The notes under the pieces are model-generated. The model saw only the letters and a program-made list of their open reading frames with translations. It did no database searches and had not been told where the DNA came from. DNA of 64,000 nucleotides, taken from positions 1 to 64,000 of the forward strand of contig NZ_JAUHLN010000002.1 in NCBI RefSeq assembly GCF_030412265.1, written 5' to 3'. The position numbers were made by a program, and so were the translations under genes. The stretch is from Fictibacillus terranigra. GTDB lineage: Bacteria; Bacillota; Bacilli; Bacillales; Fictibacillaceae. This document shows, piece by piece, positions 17,784 to 26,051 of this stretch. Position 1 is the first letter of the stretch; every line of letters begins with the position of its first letter.

Positions 17784-18185
17784 TTTTTCCTCACTGAATC
17801 CCTAAAGGATAGGTATATATCCGTTTGAGAGATAAGCCTATCAGAATTTTATTTTTAATAGTACCACACCAATAATTAAAACAATTACTTTTAGAAGGAC
17901 ATACAGTGTTAAGGATGTAAATAAGAAAGAACTTCAAGTGATTTAACAAAAAATGTATTATTTATTCTGAACTATGCTGCCTACCAATGAGGGAAAAAAT
18001 AAACAAAATAAAGTAAAGAACCGATTCCTTATTTACCTAGGGAATCGGTTTTAATTACAGTCGGCATTTTCTCTGGTGTTCTGAATCATCTAACGTGCGC
18101 TGGGTTTTTGACACTTTACAGGAGGTCAATAAAAGAGTGAAGGAGGTGTTTTAAGTGAAAAAGTTAGTTGTTGGCAATAATTACC

Positions 18186-18199
18186 GTTAAGCGCTTTCA
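18186..18199 (-). promoter_or_regulatory. Candidate CcpA cre site upstream of gntR
   Basis: Read on the minus strand, TGAAAGCGCTTAAC matches cre (TGWAARCGYTWNCW) at 12 of 14 positions. It lies just upstream of the -35 box of the gntR promoter, suggesting carbon catabolite control of this operon. Confidence 0.5.
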
Positions 18200-18208
18200 A
18201 AATAACGA

Positions 18209-18237
18209 TTTACAATTGATATTTGCTTTGCTAATAT
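18209..18237 (+). promoter_or_regulatory. Sigma-A promoter of gntR operon
   Basis: TTTACA (18209-18214) and TAATAT (18232-18237) are separated by exactly 17 bases, 57 bases before the gntR start. Confidence 0.6.
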
Positions 18238-18244
18238 TCTGAAT

Positions 18245-18254
18245 ATACTAGTAT
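18245..18254. promoter_or_regulatory. Palindrome, possible GntR operator
   Basis: ATACTAGTAT is a perfect 10-base palindrome starting about 7 bases downstream of the -10 box, followed by a partial repeat (ATGGTAGTAT). Position and symmetry suit an autoregulatory FadR-type GntR site. This is inference. Confidence 0.4.
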
Positions 18255-18293
18255 GGTAGTATGGCAGTTTATGAATACTTGGAGGAGAACTAA

Positions 18294-18956
18294 TTGAAAT
18301 CAAATCTCTCTACTAGGGACCAGGTTTATACGGATCTGAAAGAACAAATTTTAATTCTTCAGCTTACTCCAGGGACAGGTATTTCCGAAAAAGAGATATC
18401 ATTACAATTCAATGTAAGCCGTACCCCGGTGAGAGAGGCGTTTCTGCGTCTGGCACAAGAAGGTCTAGTCGATGTTTACCCGCAGCGAGGAACGTTTGTA
18501 TCTTTAATAGACTTAGAATCTGTGGAAGAAGCTAGGTTCATGCGCGAGCATGTGGAGAGAGCTGTCATTCGGCTGGCTTGTCACTATTTAACACAGGAAA
18601 ACCTCATGGAATTGGAAACGAATGTGAGCTTCCAAAAGAAATGCATAAAGGAAAAAGACTTTAAAAGAATGTTTGAGCTGGATGAGGAATTTCACCACAT
18701 GATTTTTGAGGGGTGTAATAAAAGTAAAACCTGGTCAGTAATTCAACAAATGAATCTGGATTTTAATCGAAGCCGGTTGTTAAGGTTGGTAGCGGACCAC
18801 AATTGGGACCATATTTTGAAACAACATGTACAGATTTTAGAAGCGATAAGAAAGAAAGATGCCGATCTTGCAGAAAAATTGATGGAAGATCACTTGATGC
18901 TGGCAGTTATTGATAAACAGTTATTAAAAGTACATTACCCAAACTACTTCAAGTGA
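18294..18956 (+). CDS. GntR/FadR-family transcriptional regulator
   Basis: A 220-residue regulator with an N-terminal winged helix (TPGTGISEKEISLQFNVSRT, PVREAFLRLAQEGLVDVYPQ, RGTFVSLIDL) and a C-terminal all-helical FCD ligand-binding domain with the metal-binding pattern of Asp/His residues (FELDEEFHHMIFEGCNKS, HVQILEAIRKKDADLAEKLM). TTG start behind TGGAGGAG. It is the first gene of the oxidoreductase operon and probably senses a sugar or sugar acid intermediate. Confidence 0.9.
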   Translation: MKSNLSTRDQVYTDLKEQILILQLTPGTGISEKEISLQFNVSRTPVREAFLRLAQEGLVDVYPQRGTFVSLIDLESVEEARFMREHVERAVIRLACHYLTQENLMELETNVSFQKKCIKEKDFKRMFELDEEFHHMIFEGCNKSKTWSVIQQMNLDFNRSRLLRLVADHNWDHILKQHVQILEAIRKKDADLAEKLMEDHLMLAVIDKQLLKVHYPNYFK

Positions 18957-19013
18957 GAACAAGAGAATAAGCGACTGCCAGACTATCAGGATAATACTTG
19001 GAGGAGTTGACGA

Positions 19014-20045
19014 ATGAAAGAGGTTTTGAACTTCGGAATCGTTGGATATGGTATGATCGCCAAAATTCATGCGACGTGCATCGATGAAATACAAGGCGCT
19101 AAATTAATTGCAGTATGCGGTAATAACCAGAACAAAGCAGAATCTTTCGCGGCCAGTTACGGAGCACAAGTCTATACGGATTATGATGAGATGCTAGCGA
19201 ATAAGGATATAGATGTTGTTTGTATACTTACGCCGAGCGGAACGCATGCGGAGCTGGGCATGGCTGCCGCCCTGTCCGGTAAACACATCATTGTGGAAAA
19301 ACCGATTGACGTCACGCTTGAAGCGACCGATAAACTTCTCGAGACATGCCGCGCCTGTCATGTAAAACTTTGCTGCATTTCCCAGCATAGATATGATCCC
19401 GCGATTGTTGAATTAAAAAAGGCGGTGGACACCAACCAGCTGGGGCAGTTGAACTTTGGCGTCTCACGCACAACCTGGTACCGCTCCCAGGAGTACTATG
19501 ACAGTAATAGCTGGCGCGGTACGAGGGCATTGGATGGGGGAGGCGCACTGATCAACCAATCCATTCACTACGTGGATTTACTCCAATACATTATGGGACC
19601 TGTGGATCAAGTTTTTTCGTATTGTGCCAACAGAGCCCATGAGAGAATTGAAGTGGAAGATATTGCGGCTGCAACCGTTAAATTCAAGAATGGGGCTATT
19701 GGATTCATCGAAGGGAATACAGCAGCCTATCCAGGATTTAGTGCGAGATTGGAGATCTACGGATCCGAGGGCAGCGTTATTATCGAAAACGACCAGGTAA
19801 AAGAATGGAAATTTAAAAGCGACCGCATAGAGGAACCGCCTAAGGGAGAAAAGAACCATATTGTCGGCTCATCCAACGCGAATATCTCGCATGACTCCCA
19901 TAAGAAGCAAATCCAGGACTTTTTGCTCTGCATCAAGGAAGACAGAGAGCCGTCAGTTAATGGATGGGAGGCAAGGAAGACGCTAGAGATCATTTTATCC
20001 ATTTATCAATCATCCAAAACGGGACTACCGGTCAAGATCAAATAA
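19014..20045 (+). CDS. Gfo/Idh/MocA-family oxidoreductase
   Basis: A 343-residue NAD(P)-dependent sugar oxidoreductase. The N-terminal Rossmann domain has GIVGYGMIAKIHATCI; the catalytic lysine is in the EKP motif (HIIVEKPIDVT). The C-terminal alpha/beta domain has DGGGALINQSIHYVDLLQYI, with the His that usually acts in catalysis. Members oxidise or reduce a hydroxyl of sugars or inositols, often at C3. GGAGGAG lies before the ATG. It is the second gene of the GntR operon and is a more distant relative of the YcjS-like protein at 32861. Confidence 0.9.
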   Translation: MKEVLNFGIVGYGMIAKIHATCIDEIQGAKLIAVCGNNQNKAESFAASYGAQVYTDYDEMLANKDIDVVCILTPSGTHAELGMAAALSGKHIIVEKPIDVTLEATDKLLETCRACHVKLCCISQHRYDPAIVELKKAVDTNQLGQLNFGVSRTTWYRSQEYYDSNSWRGTRALDGGGALINQSIHYVDLLQYIMGPVDQVFSYCANRAHERIEVEDIAAATVKFKNGAIGFIEGNTAAYPGFSARLEIYGSEGSVIIENDQVKEWKFKSDRIEEPPKGEKNHIVGSSNANISHDSHKKQIQDFLLCIKEDREPSVNGWEARKTLEIILSIYQSSKTGLPVKIK

Positions 20046-20071
20046 AAATTAAATGTTCAAGGTGATAAACA

Positions 20072-21061
20072 ATGAAGAACTATGTGTTAGTAAGCGAAGA
20101 AAAGGGAAAAATCGTGCTTAACGAATTTGAAATCTCAGATCCAGGCCATGACGAAATTCAAGTGAAAGTACACGCCTCGCTCATCAGTCCAGGAACGGAA
20201 AGGGCTTTTGTTCTCAATATGGACAATACATCAGGAGAATATCCGATGTATCCGGGGTACAGCTCATCAGGGGTCGTCATTAAGGTCGGAAAAGATGTAA
20301 CCGATTTTAAGGTAGGCGACCGTATAGCGTGTCACGGCATTGGACATCGTTCCATAGGGAACATCAGGCAAAAACGGGCGGTCAAAATTCCAGATGGTGT
20401 CTCTTTTGAATTGGCTGCGTTTACATCGCTAGGGGTTATTGCTTTGCAAGGGGTCCGTAAAGCAAGATTGGAATTGGGAGAATCCGCTATGATTTTCGGT
20501 TTGGGAATCATTGGCCAATTATCACTTCAATTAGCCAGGCTAAATGGGGCATTGCCCGTCATCGGAGTAGATCGTGTACAAAACCGATTGGAGTTAGCCA
20601 AGCAGTGTGGCAGTGATTTTTCTCTGGATTCGTCCGATGAGCATTGGAGGGAGACCTTGAACGATGTGGCAGAAGGGAAAGGTCCGCATGTGGTCATCGA
20701 AAGCACGGGTGTCCCAGAGGTCATCAGCACTTGTTTCGAAACGGCAAGAGACTTCGGCCGCGTTGTGATCCTGAGCAGTACACGCGGGAACAGTACGATC
20801 AATTTTTACCGGGATGTTCATAAAAAAGCCATTACCATTCTTGGCGCACATATCTCTGGAAACCCTGTTTCGGACTCGCGGCCCGGTTATTGGACCTGGA
20901 GGGAAGATGGGACAGCGTTCTTGAACCTTATCAAGCACGAAAGACTAACCTTGGAGCCAATGATCACGGATCGGGTCCATTGGAAGCAAGTGGAAAATGT
21001 ATACAGAGATATGCTGTCATGGAATTACAATATGATTGGTACTTTGATCAATTGGGATTAA
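20072..21061 (+). CDS. MDR-family dehydrogenase without zinc sites
   Basis: A 329-residue medium-chain dehydrogenase/reductase. The cofactor motif is IFGLGIIGQLSLQLARL and the catalytic-domain signature PGYSSSGVVIKVGKDVTDFKVGDRI. The catalytic-zinc cysteine and the four structural cysteines of alcohol dehydrogenases are absent (the segment reads SLISPGTERAF). Proteins of this kind accompany Gfo/Idh/MocA enzymes in sugar 3-keto pathways, as YcjQ does. Substrate unknown. Confidence 0.88.
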   Translation: MKNYVLVSEEKGKIVLNEFEISDPGHDEIQVKVHASLISPGTERAFVLNMDNTSGEYPMYPGYSSSGVVIKVGKDVTDFKVGDRIACHGIGHRSIGNIRQKRAVKIPDGVSFELAAFTSLGVIALQGVRKARLELGESAMIFGLGIIGQLSLQLARLNGALPVIGVDRVQNRLELAKQCGSDFSLDSSDEHWRETLNDVAEGKGPHVVIESTGVPEVISTCFETARDFGRVVILSSTRGNSTINFYRDVHKKAITILGAHISGNPVSDSRPGYWTWREDGTAFLNLIKHERLTLEPMITDRVHWKQVENVYRDMLSWNYNMIGTLINWD

Positions 21062-21070
21062 GGAGTTGAT

Positions 21071-21838
21071 TTGCTGGTGTACTCATTTGGATGGTGCAGG
21101 GGTATTGAAGATGCGGAACTTCTTAAGGAAGCCGGTTATGATTATATTGAATGTGCGATTACTGAGCTCAAATTGGAGCAAGAAAATGAGTTTAGAAAGG
21201 TCTTGTCTCGTTACCTCGACAGCCCTCTTCCTGTAAAATCGTTTAATTTATTTTTTCCGGCAGATTTAAAAATCATTGGACCGGATGTCGATTGGAACAG
21301 GATTGATCGATACGTAGCGAGGTTGGCGGAAGCCCTTAAAAGAATCGGTGCTGAAGTTGCGGTCCTTGGAAGCGGAAGAGCCAGAGCCATTCCTGATGGC
21401 TGGGAGAGCGAAAAAGCGGAAGAGCAGTTTGTCAGAACGCTGGAAAGAATCAGCGATGAATTTTCCGGCAGCGGTTTGGTACTTGCCATTGAACCCCTTA
21501 ATCGAAAAGAAACCAATCTGGTAAACAGTGTAGAGGAAGCAAGCAGATTTGCTCGAATCATAAACCGGGATTCGATAAAAGTCCTTGCCGATCTGCACCA
21601 TATGGAACTAGAAAATGAGCCTTTTCAGACGCTGATCGATCATAAAGATTGGCTTGCTCATATCCATGTGGCGGATACTGGGCGGTTATCACCCGGAACC
21701 GGGGAGTATTCGTATGATCAGTTTGCTGAACGTTTGAAAATGTCCGGTTACAGCGGAATGATTTCTGCTGAATGTACCGTTCGAGACACTCGTGAGTTTG
21801 AAGACAGCCTGGTTTTCCTAAAAGGAACGTTCACTTGA
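21071..21838 (+). CDS. Sugar isomerase/epimerase, TIM barrel
   Basis: A 255-residue xylose-isomerase-like TIM barrel (AP endonuclease 2 superfamily). Likely metal ligands are Glu in LAIEPLNRKE, Asp and His in VLADLHHMELE, His in HIHVADTGR and Glu in ISAECTVRD. The TTG start lies behind AGGAG. Such enzymes epimerise or isomerise keto-sugars through enediolates. The YcjR-like protein at 32053 has the same fold and the same set of motifs (EPLNR, DFYHM, HLADNHR). The stop overlaps the next start. Confidence 0.88.
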   Translation: MLVYSFGWCRGIEDAELLKEAGYDYIECAITELKLEQENEFRKVLSRYLDSPLPVKSFNLFFPADLKIIGPDVDWNRIDRYVARLAEALKRIGAEVAVLGSGRARAIPDGWESEKAEEQFVRTLERISDEFSGSGLVLAIEPLNRKETNLVNSVEEASRFARIINRDSIKVLADLHHMELENEPFQTLIDHKDWLAHIHVADTGRLSPGTGEYSYDQFAERLKMSGYSGMISAECTVRDTREFEDSLVFLKGTFT

Positions 21839-22959
21839 TTGTAAGCTATGACCAAAGGTGGAAGGGGCGGTTTGATTTGAATAAAAAAGACGGAATGACC
21901 TATGCTCCACAAGGAAAACCAAAGCCGGTCGTGGAAGACGGGGAATTTCCTTTTGCAGCCGTGTCATTGGATCATGGGCATATTTACGGAATGTGCAACG
22001 GATTGACAGAAGCGGGGGCCACCCTAAAATGGGTTTACGACCCGGATCCCAAAAAAGTTGAAGCCTTTCTTCAAGTATTCCCGCAAGCGAAAGTGGCGGC
22101 TTCAGAAGAAATGGTGATGAATGATCGAGAAATCCGTCTTATTGCCGGAGCTGCGGTGCCTTCAGAACGATGTGCGCTCGGACTGCGTGCGATGGATCAC
22201 GGAAAAGATTATTTTACGGATAAAACTCCTTTTACCACTTTGGAACAGTTAGAACAGGCGCGGCAAAAGACGGCAGAAACAGGTTTGAAATATACGGTGT
22301 ACTTCAGTGAACGTCTGCATGTGGAAAGTTCCGTACTTGCCGGACAGTTAATACAAGCGGGAGAAATCGGGAAGGTTGTTCAGATTACCGGTTTCGGTCC
22401 CCACCGTTTAAATGCTCCCAATCGTCCGGACTGGTTTTTTAAAAAGGAAAATTACGGAGGCATCCTTTGCGATATCGGCAGCCACCAAATCGAGCAGTTT
22501 TTATATTTTGGAAGCTGTAAGGATGCAATAGTGCTCCACAGCAAAGTAGGCAACTACGGCAATCCTCTATTTCCGGAATTGGAGGACTACGGGGATGCCA
22601 CCCTTGTTGGCGATAACGGGGTAACGAATTTCTTCAGGGTCGACTGGTTCACTCCTGATGGATTACCGACTTGGGGAGATGGACGAACGTTCATCATCGG
22701 TACCAAAGGTCACATCGAACTTCGTAAATATGTGGACATAGCACGTGAAAATAGCGGAAATCAACTGTATCTCGCCAATGACCAGGGTGTGGAGCATTAT
22801 TCTCTGGACGGAAAAGTAGGCTTTCCTTTCTTTGGTGAACTCATCCTTGATTGTTTGAATCGTACCGAGGTGGCAATGACCCAGGAGCACGTTTTCAAAG
22901 CCGCTGAGTTGTGTTTGATTGCGCAGAAAAATGCTGTCCGGATCGTTCCCTCTAACTGA
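21835..22959 (+). CDS. Gfo/Idh/MocA-family oxidoreductase, atypical
   Basis: A 374-residue member of the family with unusual features: the Rossmann glycine motif is replaced by VSLDHGHIYGMCNGL and the EKP motif reads DKTP, keeping the lysine. The C-terminal domain has NYGGILCDIGSHQIEQFLYF with the expected His. This subgroup is usually found in multi-oxidoreductase sugar operons. TTG start overlapping the previous stop (TTGA). Cofactor may be bound tightly or differently; substrate unknown. Confidence 0.87.
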   Translation: MIVSYDQRWKGRFDLNKKDGMTYAPQGKPKPVVEDGEFPFAAVSLDHGHIYGMCNGLTEAGATLKWVYDPDPKKVEAFLQVFPQAKVAASEEMVMNDREIRLIAGAAVPSERCALGLRAMDHGKDYFTDKTPFTTLEQLEQARQKTAETGLKYTVYFSERLHVESSVLAGQLIQAGEIGKVVQITGFGPHRLNAPNRPDWFFKKENYGGILCDIGSHQIEQFLYFGSCKDAIVLHSKVGNYGNPLFPELEDYGDATLVGDNGVTNFFRVDWFTPDGLPTWGDGRTFIIGTKGHIELRKYVDIARENSGNQLYLANDQGVEHYSLDGKVGFPFFGELILDCLNRTEVAMTQEHVFKAAELCLIAQKNAVRIVPSN

Positions 22960-23306
22960 TTTTCAAATACTCACAACCTGGGAAAAGTTTTGGCTATTCA
23001 TCCTGTAATCTCTGCGATAATCAGGAAGCGATCAGGGCAGGGGGACTGGATTCCGGGGATACAGAACAGAGGATGTTGAACCGAATGAACGTGTTTGCAA
23101 ATATCAGACTCTTCAGTCGATTAGTTGAAAACTGATATATATTGGAATGAACTTTTAGAAGCCAGCCTGCTGGAGCTTGATGGCAAATCGGGGAAGCCGC
23201 CCATGATGCTATGCTTTTAGGCTGGATGATTAACAAAGAAGAGAAATACTTCGCGTTTAGGAACAATGAAAATTCATATAAAACCATAAATCAGGAGGAG
23301 AAGTTA
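22960..23306. other. Gap of 350 bases, possibly decayed coding sequence
   Basis: No intact gene. In pieces the text reads like former coding sequence (for example LLEASLLELDGKSGKPPMML at about 23148-23208) but I cannot name a family. It separates the oxidoreductase genes from the binding-protein gene. An internal promoter is possible but no clear boxes were seen. Confidence 0.35.
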
Positions 23307-24608
23307 ATGTTAAGAAGGGGTATAAGCTTTGTAATCGTTTTGGTATTAGCAGTTGCTTTAACTGCCTGTTCAAGCAGTAAACAAACGGGAGGAAGCGGAA
23401 AAACCACCATCGAATTTTTGCACTCTTCGGTTGAACAAGAGCGTATAGCGGTATTAGACAAGTTGATTGCTAAGTTTGAGAAAGAAAATCCAAATATTAA
23501 AGTTAAACAAGTTCCGATTGAAGAAGATAAAATTAATACAAAAATTATAACTCTGGCTAATTCAGGAAAGTTGCCGGCTGTTGTTGAAGCTGGGCAGGAC
23601 TATGCAAAGGTAATGGATAAAGATCAACTTATTGACAAAGGTGCAGTAAAAAAGATCATCGATGAAGTTGGCGAAAAAAATTACTATGAGGGCGCTTTAA
23701 ACTTAATGAGAACGGAAAACAGTAAAAGTTTTACAGGGGTTCCAATGAGCGGTTGGGTTCAAGGGATCTGGTACAATAAAAAAATGCTTGCATCAAAAGG
23801 GTTGGAAGAACCAAAAAATTGGGATGATGTACTGTCAATCGCTAAAGCCTTCACGGATAAAGGGAATAAAAAATACGGAATCGCATTACCCACAGTGGAA
23901 GGCAATTTCTCTGAACAAGCATTTTCTCAATTCGCTTTGTCCAACAATGCCAATGTGCTGGACAATAATGGGAAATTAAACATTAATACACCTGAAATGA
24001 AAGAGGCTTTATCTTATTACAAAGAATTGGCTCAGTATACGATGCCTGGATCCAATGATACGACTGAAGTTAAAGATGCATTCATGAACGGTACAGCACC
24101 AATGGCGGTTTATTCTACGTATATCCTGCCATCTGTCGTTGAAGAAGGAGATGCGAAGAATATTGGTTTTGCCATCCCTACGCAAAAACAAAAGGCCGTT
24201 TATGCTTCTGTATCTTCCTTAACCGTCACTTCAGGATTAGAAGACAGCCAAAAAGATGCTGCAGTAAAACTTGTGTCTTTTATGTCCAAGCCTGAAAATA
24301 TGACCAAGTATGTATTGATGTCCCCAGGAGGGGCACAGCCGGTTAATAAAGGGGTTACAGAAAATAAAGAATATCAGGCCAACGAAGTGGTGAAAGCCTT
24401 TGGTGGTCTATCGAATGAAATCGCAGCTTCTTTCGATCAAACCCAAATATTTGGTTTAGTCGATGGGAAAAACTTTCTAAAGATGGGGGATGTAACAAGT
24501 TCTGGAGCGATTGCTAAAATGGTAAACAGCGTCACAGTAGGCGGTAAAAAAGTCGACAGTGAAATAGAAAATGCAAAAAAAGGCATTGAAAAGGTCTTGA
24601 AGAAATAA
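23307..24608 (+). CDS. Sugar ABC transporter solute-binding lipoprotein 1
   Basis: A 433-residue family 1 extracellular binding protein with a lipoprotein signal (lipobox ALTAC, Cys21) behind AGGAGGAG. It is a close paralogue of the binding protein at 27750 across its whole length, with shared blocks such as HSSVEQ, LPTVEG, QAFSQFALSNNANVL, YTMPGSNDTTE and VLMSPGGAQPVNK. No permease genes follow it, so it probably delivers its ligand to the permease pair encoded 5 kb downstream. It ends at a strong terminator and faces the lacI gene. Confidence 0.9.
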   Translation: MLRRGISFVIVLVLAVALTACSSSKQTGGSGKTTIEFLHSSVEQERIAVLDKLIAKFEKENPNIKVKQVPIEEDKINTKIITLANSGKLPAVVEAGQDYAKVMDKDQLIDKGAVKKIIDEVGEKNYYEGALNLMRTENSKSFTGVPMSGWVQGIWYNKKMLASKGLEEPKNWDDVLSIAKAFTDKGNKKYGIALPTVEGNFSEQAFSQFALSNNANVLDNNGKLNINTPEMKEALSYYKELAQYTMPGSNDTTEVKDAFMNGTAPMAVYSTYILPSVVEEGDAKNIGFAIPTQKQKAVYASVSSLTVTSGLEDSQKDAAVKLVSFMSKPENMTKYVLMSPGGAQPVNKGVTENKEYQANEVVKAFGGLSNEIAASFDQTQIFGLVDGKNFLKMGDVTSSGAIAKMVNSVTVGGKKVDSEIENAKKGIEKVLKK

Positions 24609-24647
24609 AGGGACATATGAAAACAAAATGAGTTTAGCTAGTATAAC

Positions 24648-24681
24648 AAAAGCCAACGGGAGACAAGTTCCGTTGGCTTTT
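24648..24681. terminator. Bidirectional terminator between SBP gene and lacI
   Basis: A 12-bp perfect stem (24648-24659 against 24670-24681) with A-run and T-run flanks ends both converging transcripts. Confidence 0.8.
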
Positions 24682-24683
24682 AG

Positions 24684-25694
24684 TTATTTTAAATGAGCGA
24701 CTGAATCCTGAATGATGATTTTTTTAGTGGGAATAGTCATCTCAACTGCATTGTTTTTATTTTTTTTGATTTTGGCAAAAAGAAACTCGGTGCCTGCTTC
24801 CCCTAACTCATGGATTGGAATTTCTATTCGTGTCAAAGAAGGAGAAAGAAAGGGTGTATTACTAAAACCGGCGATGGATAGCTCCCCTGGAATAGAAATG
24901 CCCGTTTCTGCGGCAGCTTTATACAAACTGATCACTTTTACATCATCAATGGCCATAACAGCCGAGGGTCTGTTTTTAGACAGGAGAAGTGTTTTAGCTG
25001 CTTGATGCGCACTTTCATCCGTATATCCGCTATTAATGATCCATTCGTGATTCAGTGGCAGCCCATAATCTTTTAGGCATTGTTTAAAACCTTCCAGTCG
25101 ATCAATCGAAACATGATAGTCAAGAGGAGAATGCAAACACGCAATATCACGGTGCCCTTGCTCAATTATATAGTTTGTTAGATCATAACTGTCCTGATAA
25201 TTATTGGTATCGACCGAAAAGACATTTTGATAGTCGCCATCTACTTTTCCTATGACGACAATCGGTATGTTGTAACCGTCTAATTGTTTGAAGAAATCCT
25301 CATCCGAAGGAGAGGTAAGCATTATAATTCCCTTTATCATTCTCCCCTTTATTTTAGTAATACACTTTTCCAGCTCTTCCTCACTGTTCTTTGATGTCTG
25401 TAAGATAACATCAAAATTTTCCTCTTCAGCTTTCGTTGAAATGGCTTGAATAATTCCCGAGAAAAAAGGATTATTAACGGTCGTTTTTGTAGAGCGGGAT
25501 ACAACCATGATCGCGTCAAAACCGGCAGAAAGGGCACGCGCTAACTTACTGGGCTGGTAATTTAATTGTTGAACGGCAAGTAAAACCCGTTCTCGAGCTT
25601 CATCAGATATATTACTCTTGTTATTTAACGCTCGAGATACAGTAGACTTTGAAACCCCTGCAGCTCGGGCAATGTCATAAATAGTGTGAGCCAC
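24684..25694 (-). CDS. LacI-family regulator of the ycj-like operon
   Basis: A 336-residue LacI/GalR regulator. The N-terminal helix-turn-helix is TIYDIARAAGVSKSTVSRAL followed by the hinge helix with LARALS; the C-terminal domain is a periplasmic-binding-like sugar sensor. The GTG start at 25694 is preferred because TTAGGAGGAAAAGCATA precedes it; a longer reading to 25757 would add residues before the HTH that the family lacks. It is divergent from the GH13 gene, whose promoter carries two matching operators. E. coli uses the LacI-type YcjW for the equivalent operon. Confidence 0.92.
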   Translation of the reverse strand: MAHTIYDIARAAGVSKSTVSRALNNKSNISDEARERVLLAVQQLNYQPSKLARALSAGFDAIMVVSRSTKTTVNNPFFSGIIQAISTKAEEENFDVILQTSKNSEEELEKCITKIKGRMIKGIIMLTSPSDEDFFKQLDGYNIPIVVIGKVDGDYQNVFSVDTNNYQDSYDLTNYIIEQGHRDIACLHSPLDYHVSIDRLEGFKQCLKDYGLPLNHEWIINSGYTDESAHQAAKTLLLSKNRPSAVMAIDDVKVISLYKAAAETGISIPGELSIAGFSNTPFLSPSLTRIEIPIHELGEAGTEFLFAKIKKNKNNAVEMTIPTKKIIIQDSVAHLK

Positions 25695-25774
25695 TATGCT
25701 TTTCCTCCTAACAAGGCTTAGAGTTAAATTATAGACGCACATATATCTGCGTTTCATTTTCGAGTCAATAGAAG

Positions 25775-25788
25775 TGAATGCGTTTTCA
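25775..25788 (-). promoter_or_regulatory. Candidate cre site upstream of lacI
   Basis: On the minus strand TGAAAACGCATTCA matches cre at 13 of 14 positions. It lies about 80 bases upstream of the lacI start and could let CcpA control the regulator. Confidence 0.5.
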
Positions 25789-25944
25789 AAATGGTTTCCA
25801 ATAACCTGCCCTCATACAAATTACAAGGCGTTGCAAACCGGGCAGCCTTATCAGGAAAAATTATAATGATGTGCCAAAGATTTAGCAATCATACCATTGC
25901 ACTTTTTTGGAAAATAATGCAGGTCTAAAATACCGGAACATTTA

Positions 25945-25973
25945 TTGACAGAAAGCGTTTTCTGGATTATATT
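25945..25973 (+). promoter_or_regulatory. Sigma-A promoter of the ycj-like operon
   Basis: Consensus TTGACA (25945-25950), a 17-base spacer and TATATT (25968-25973). The spacer contains a cre site and the start region a LacI operator, so it is strong but doubly repressed. Confidence 0.8.
25950..25963 (+). promoter_or_regulatory. cre site inside the promoter spacer
   Basis: AGAAAGCGTTTTCT is nearly palindromic and matches cre at 13 of 14 positions. Lying between -35 and -10, CcpA bound here would block RNA polymerase. Confidence 0.7.
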
Positions 25974-25980
25974 TTGTTTG

Positions 25981-25994
25981 TGGGAGCGGTACCA
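25981..25994. promoter_or_regulatory. LacI operator O1
   Basis: TGGGAGCGGTACCA, an imperfect palindrome typical of LacI-family sites, begins eight bases after the -10 box and so covers the transcription start. Confidence 0.7.
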
Positions 25995-26024
25995 TTATAC
26001 AATAACTAGAAAAAACTTTCAATA

Positions 26025-26038
26025 TGGGAGCGGTTCCA
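26025..26038. promoter_or_regulatory. LacI operator O2
   Basis: TGGGAGCGGTTCCA repeats O1 with one change, 44 bases downstream, just before the ribosome binding site of the GH13 gene. Two sites about four helical turns apart suggest cooperative or looping repression. Confidence 0.7.
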
Positions 26039-26051
26039 AGAGGAGGAGAAT

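Larger units (their letters stand above)
17784..18293. other. Regulatory stretch upstream of gntR
   Basis: Holds a terminator at 18019-18053 (ACCGATTCC against GGAATCGGT), a short GTG-initiated peptide (MKKLVVGNNYR at about 18154) behind AAGGAGGTG, a cre-like site, a sigma-A promoter and a palindrome, the last three listed separately. Nothing else recognised. Confidence 0.45.
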
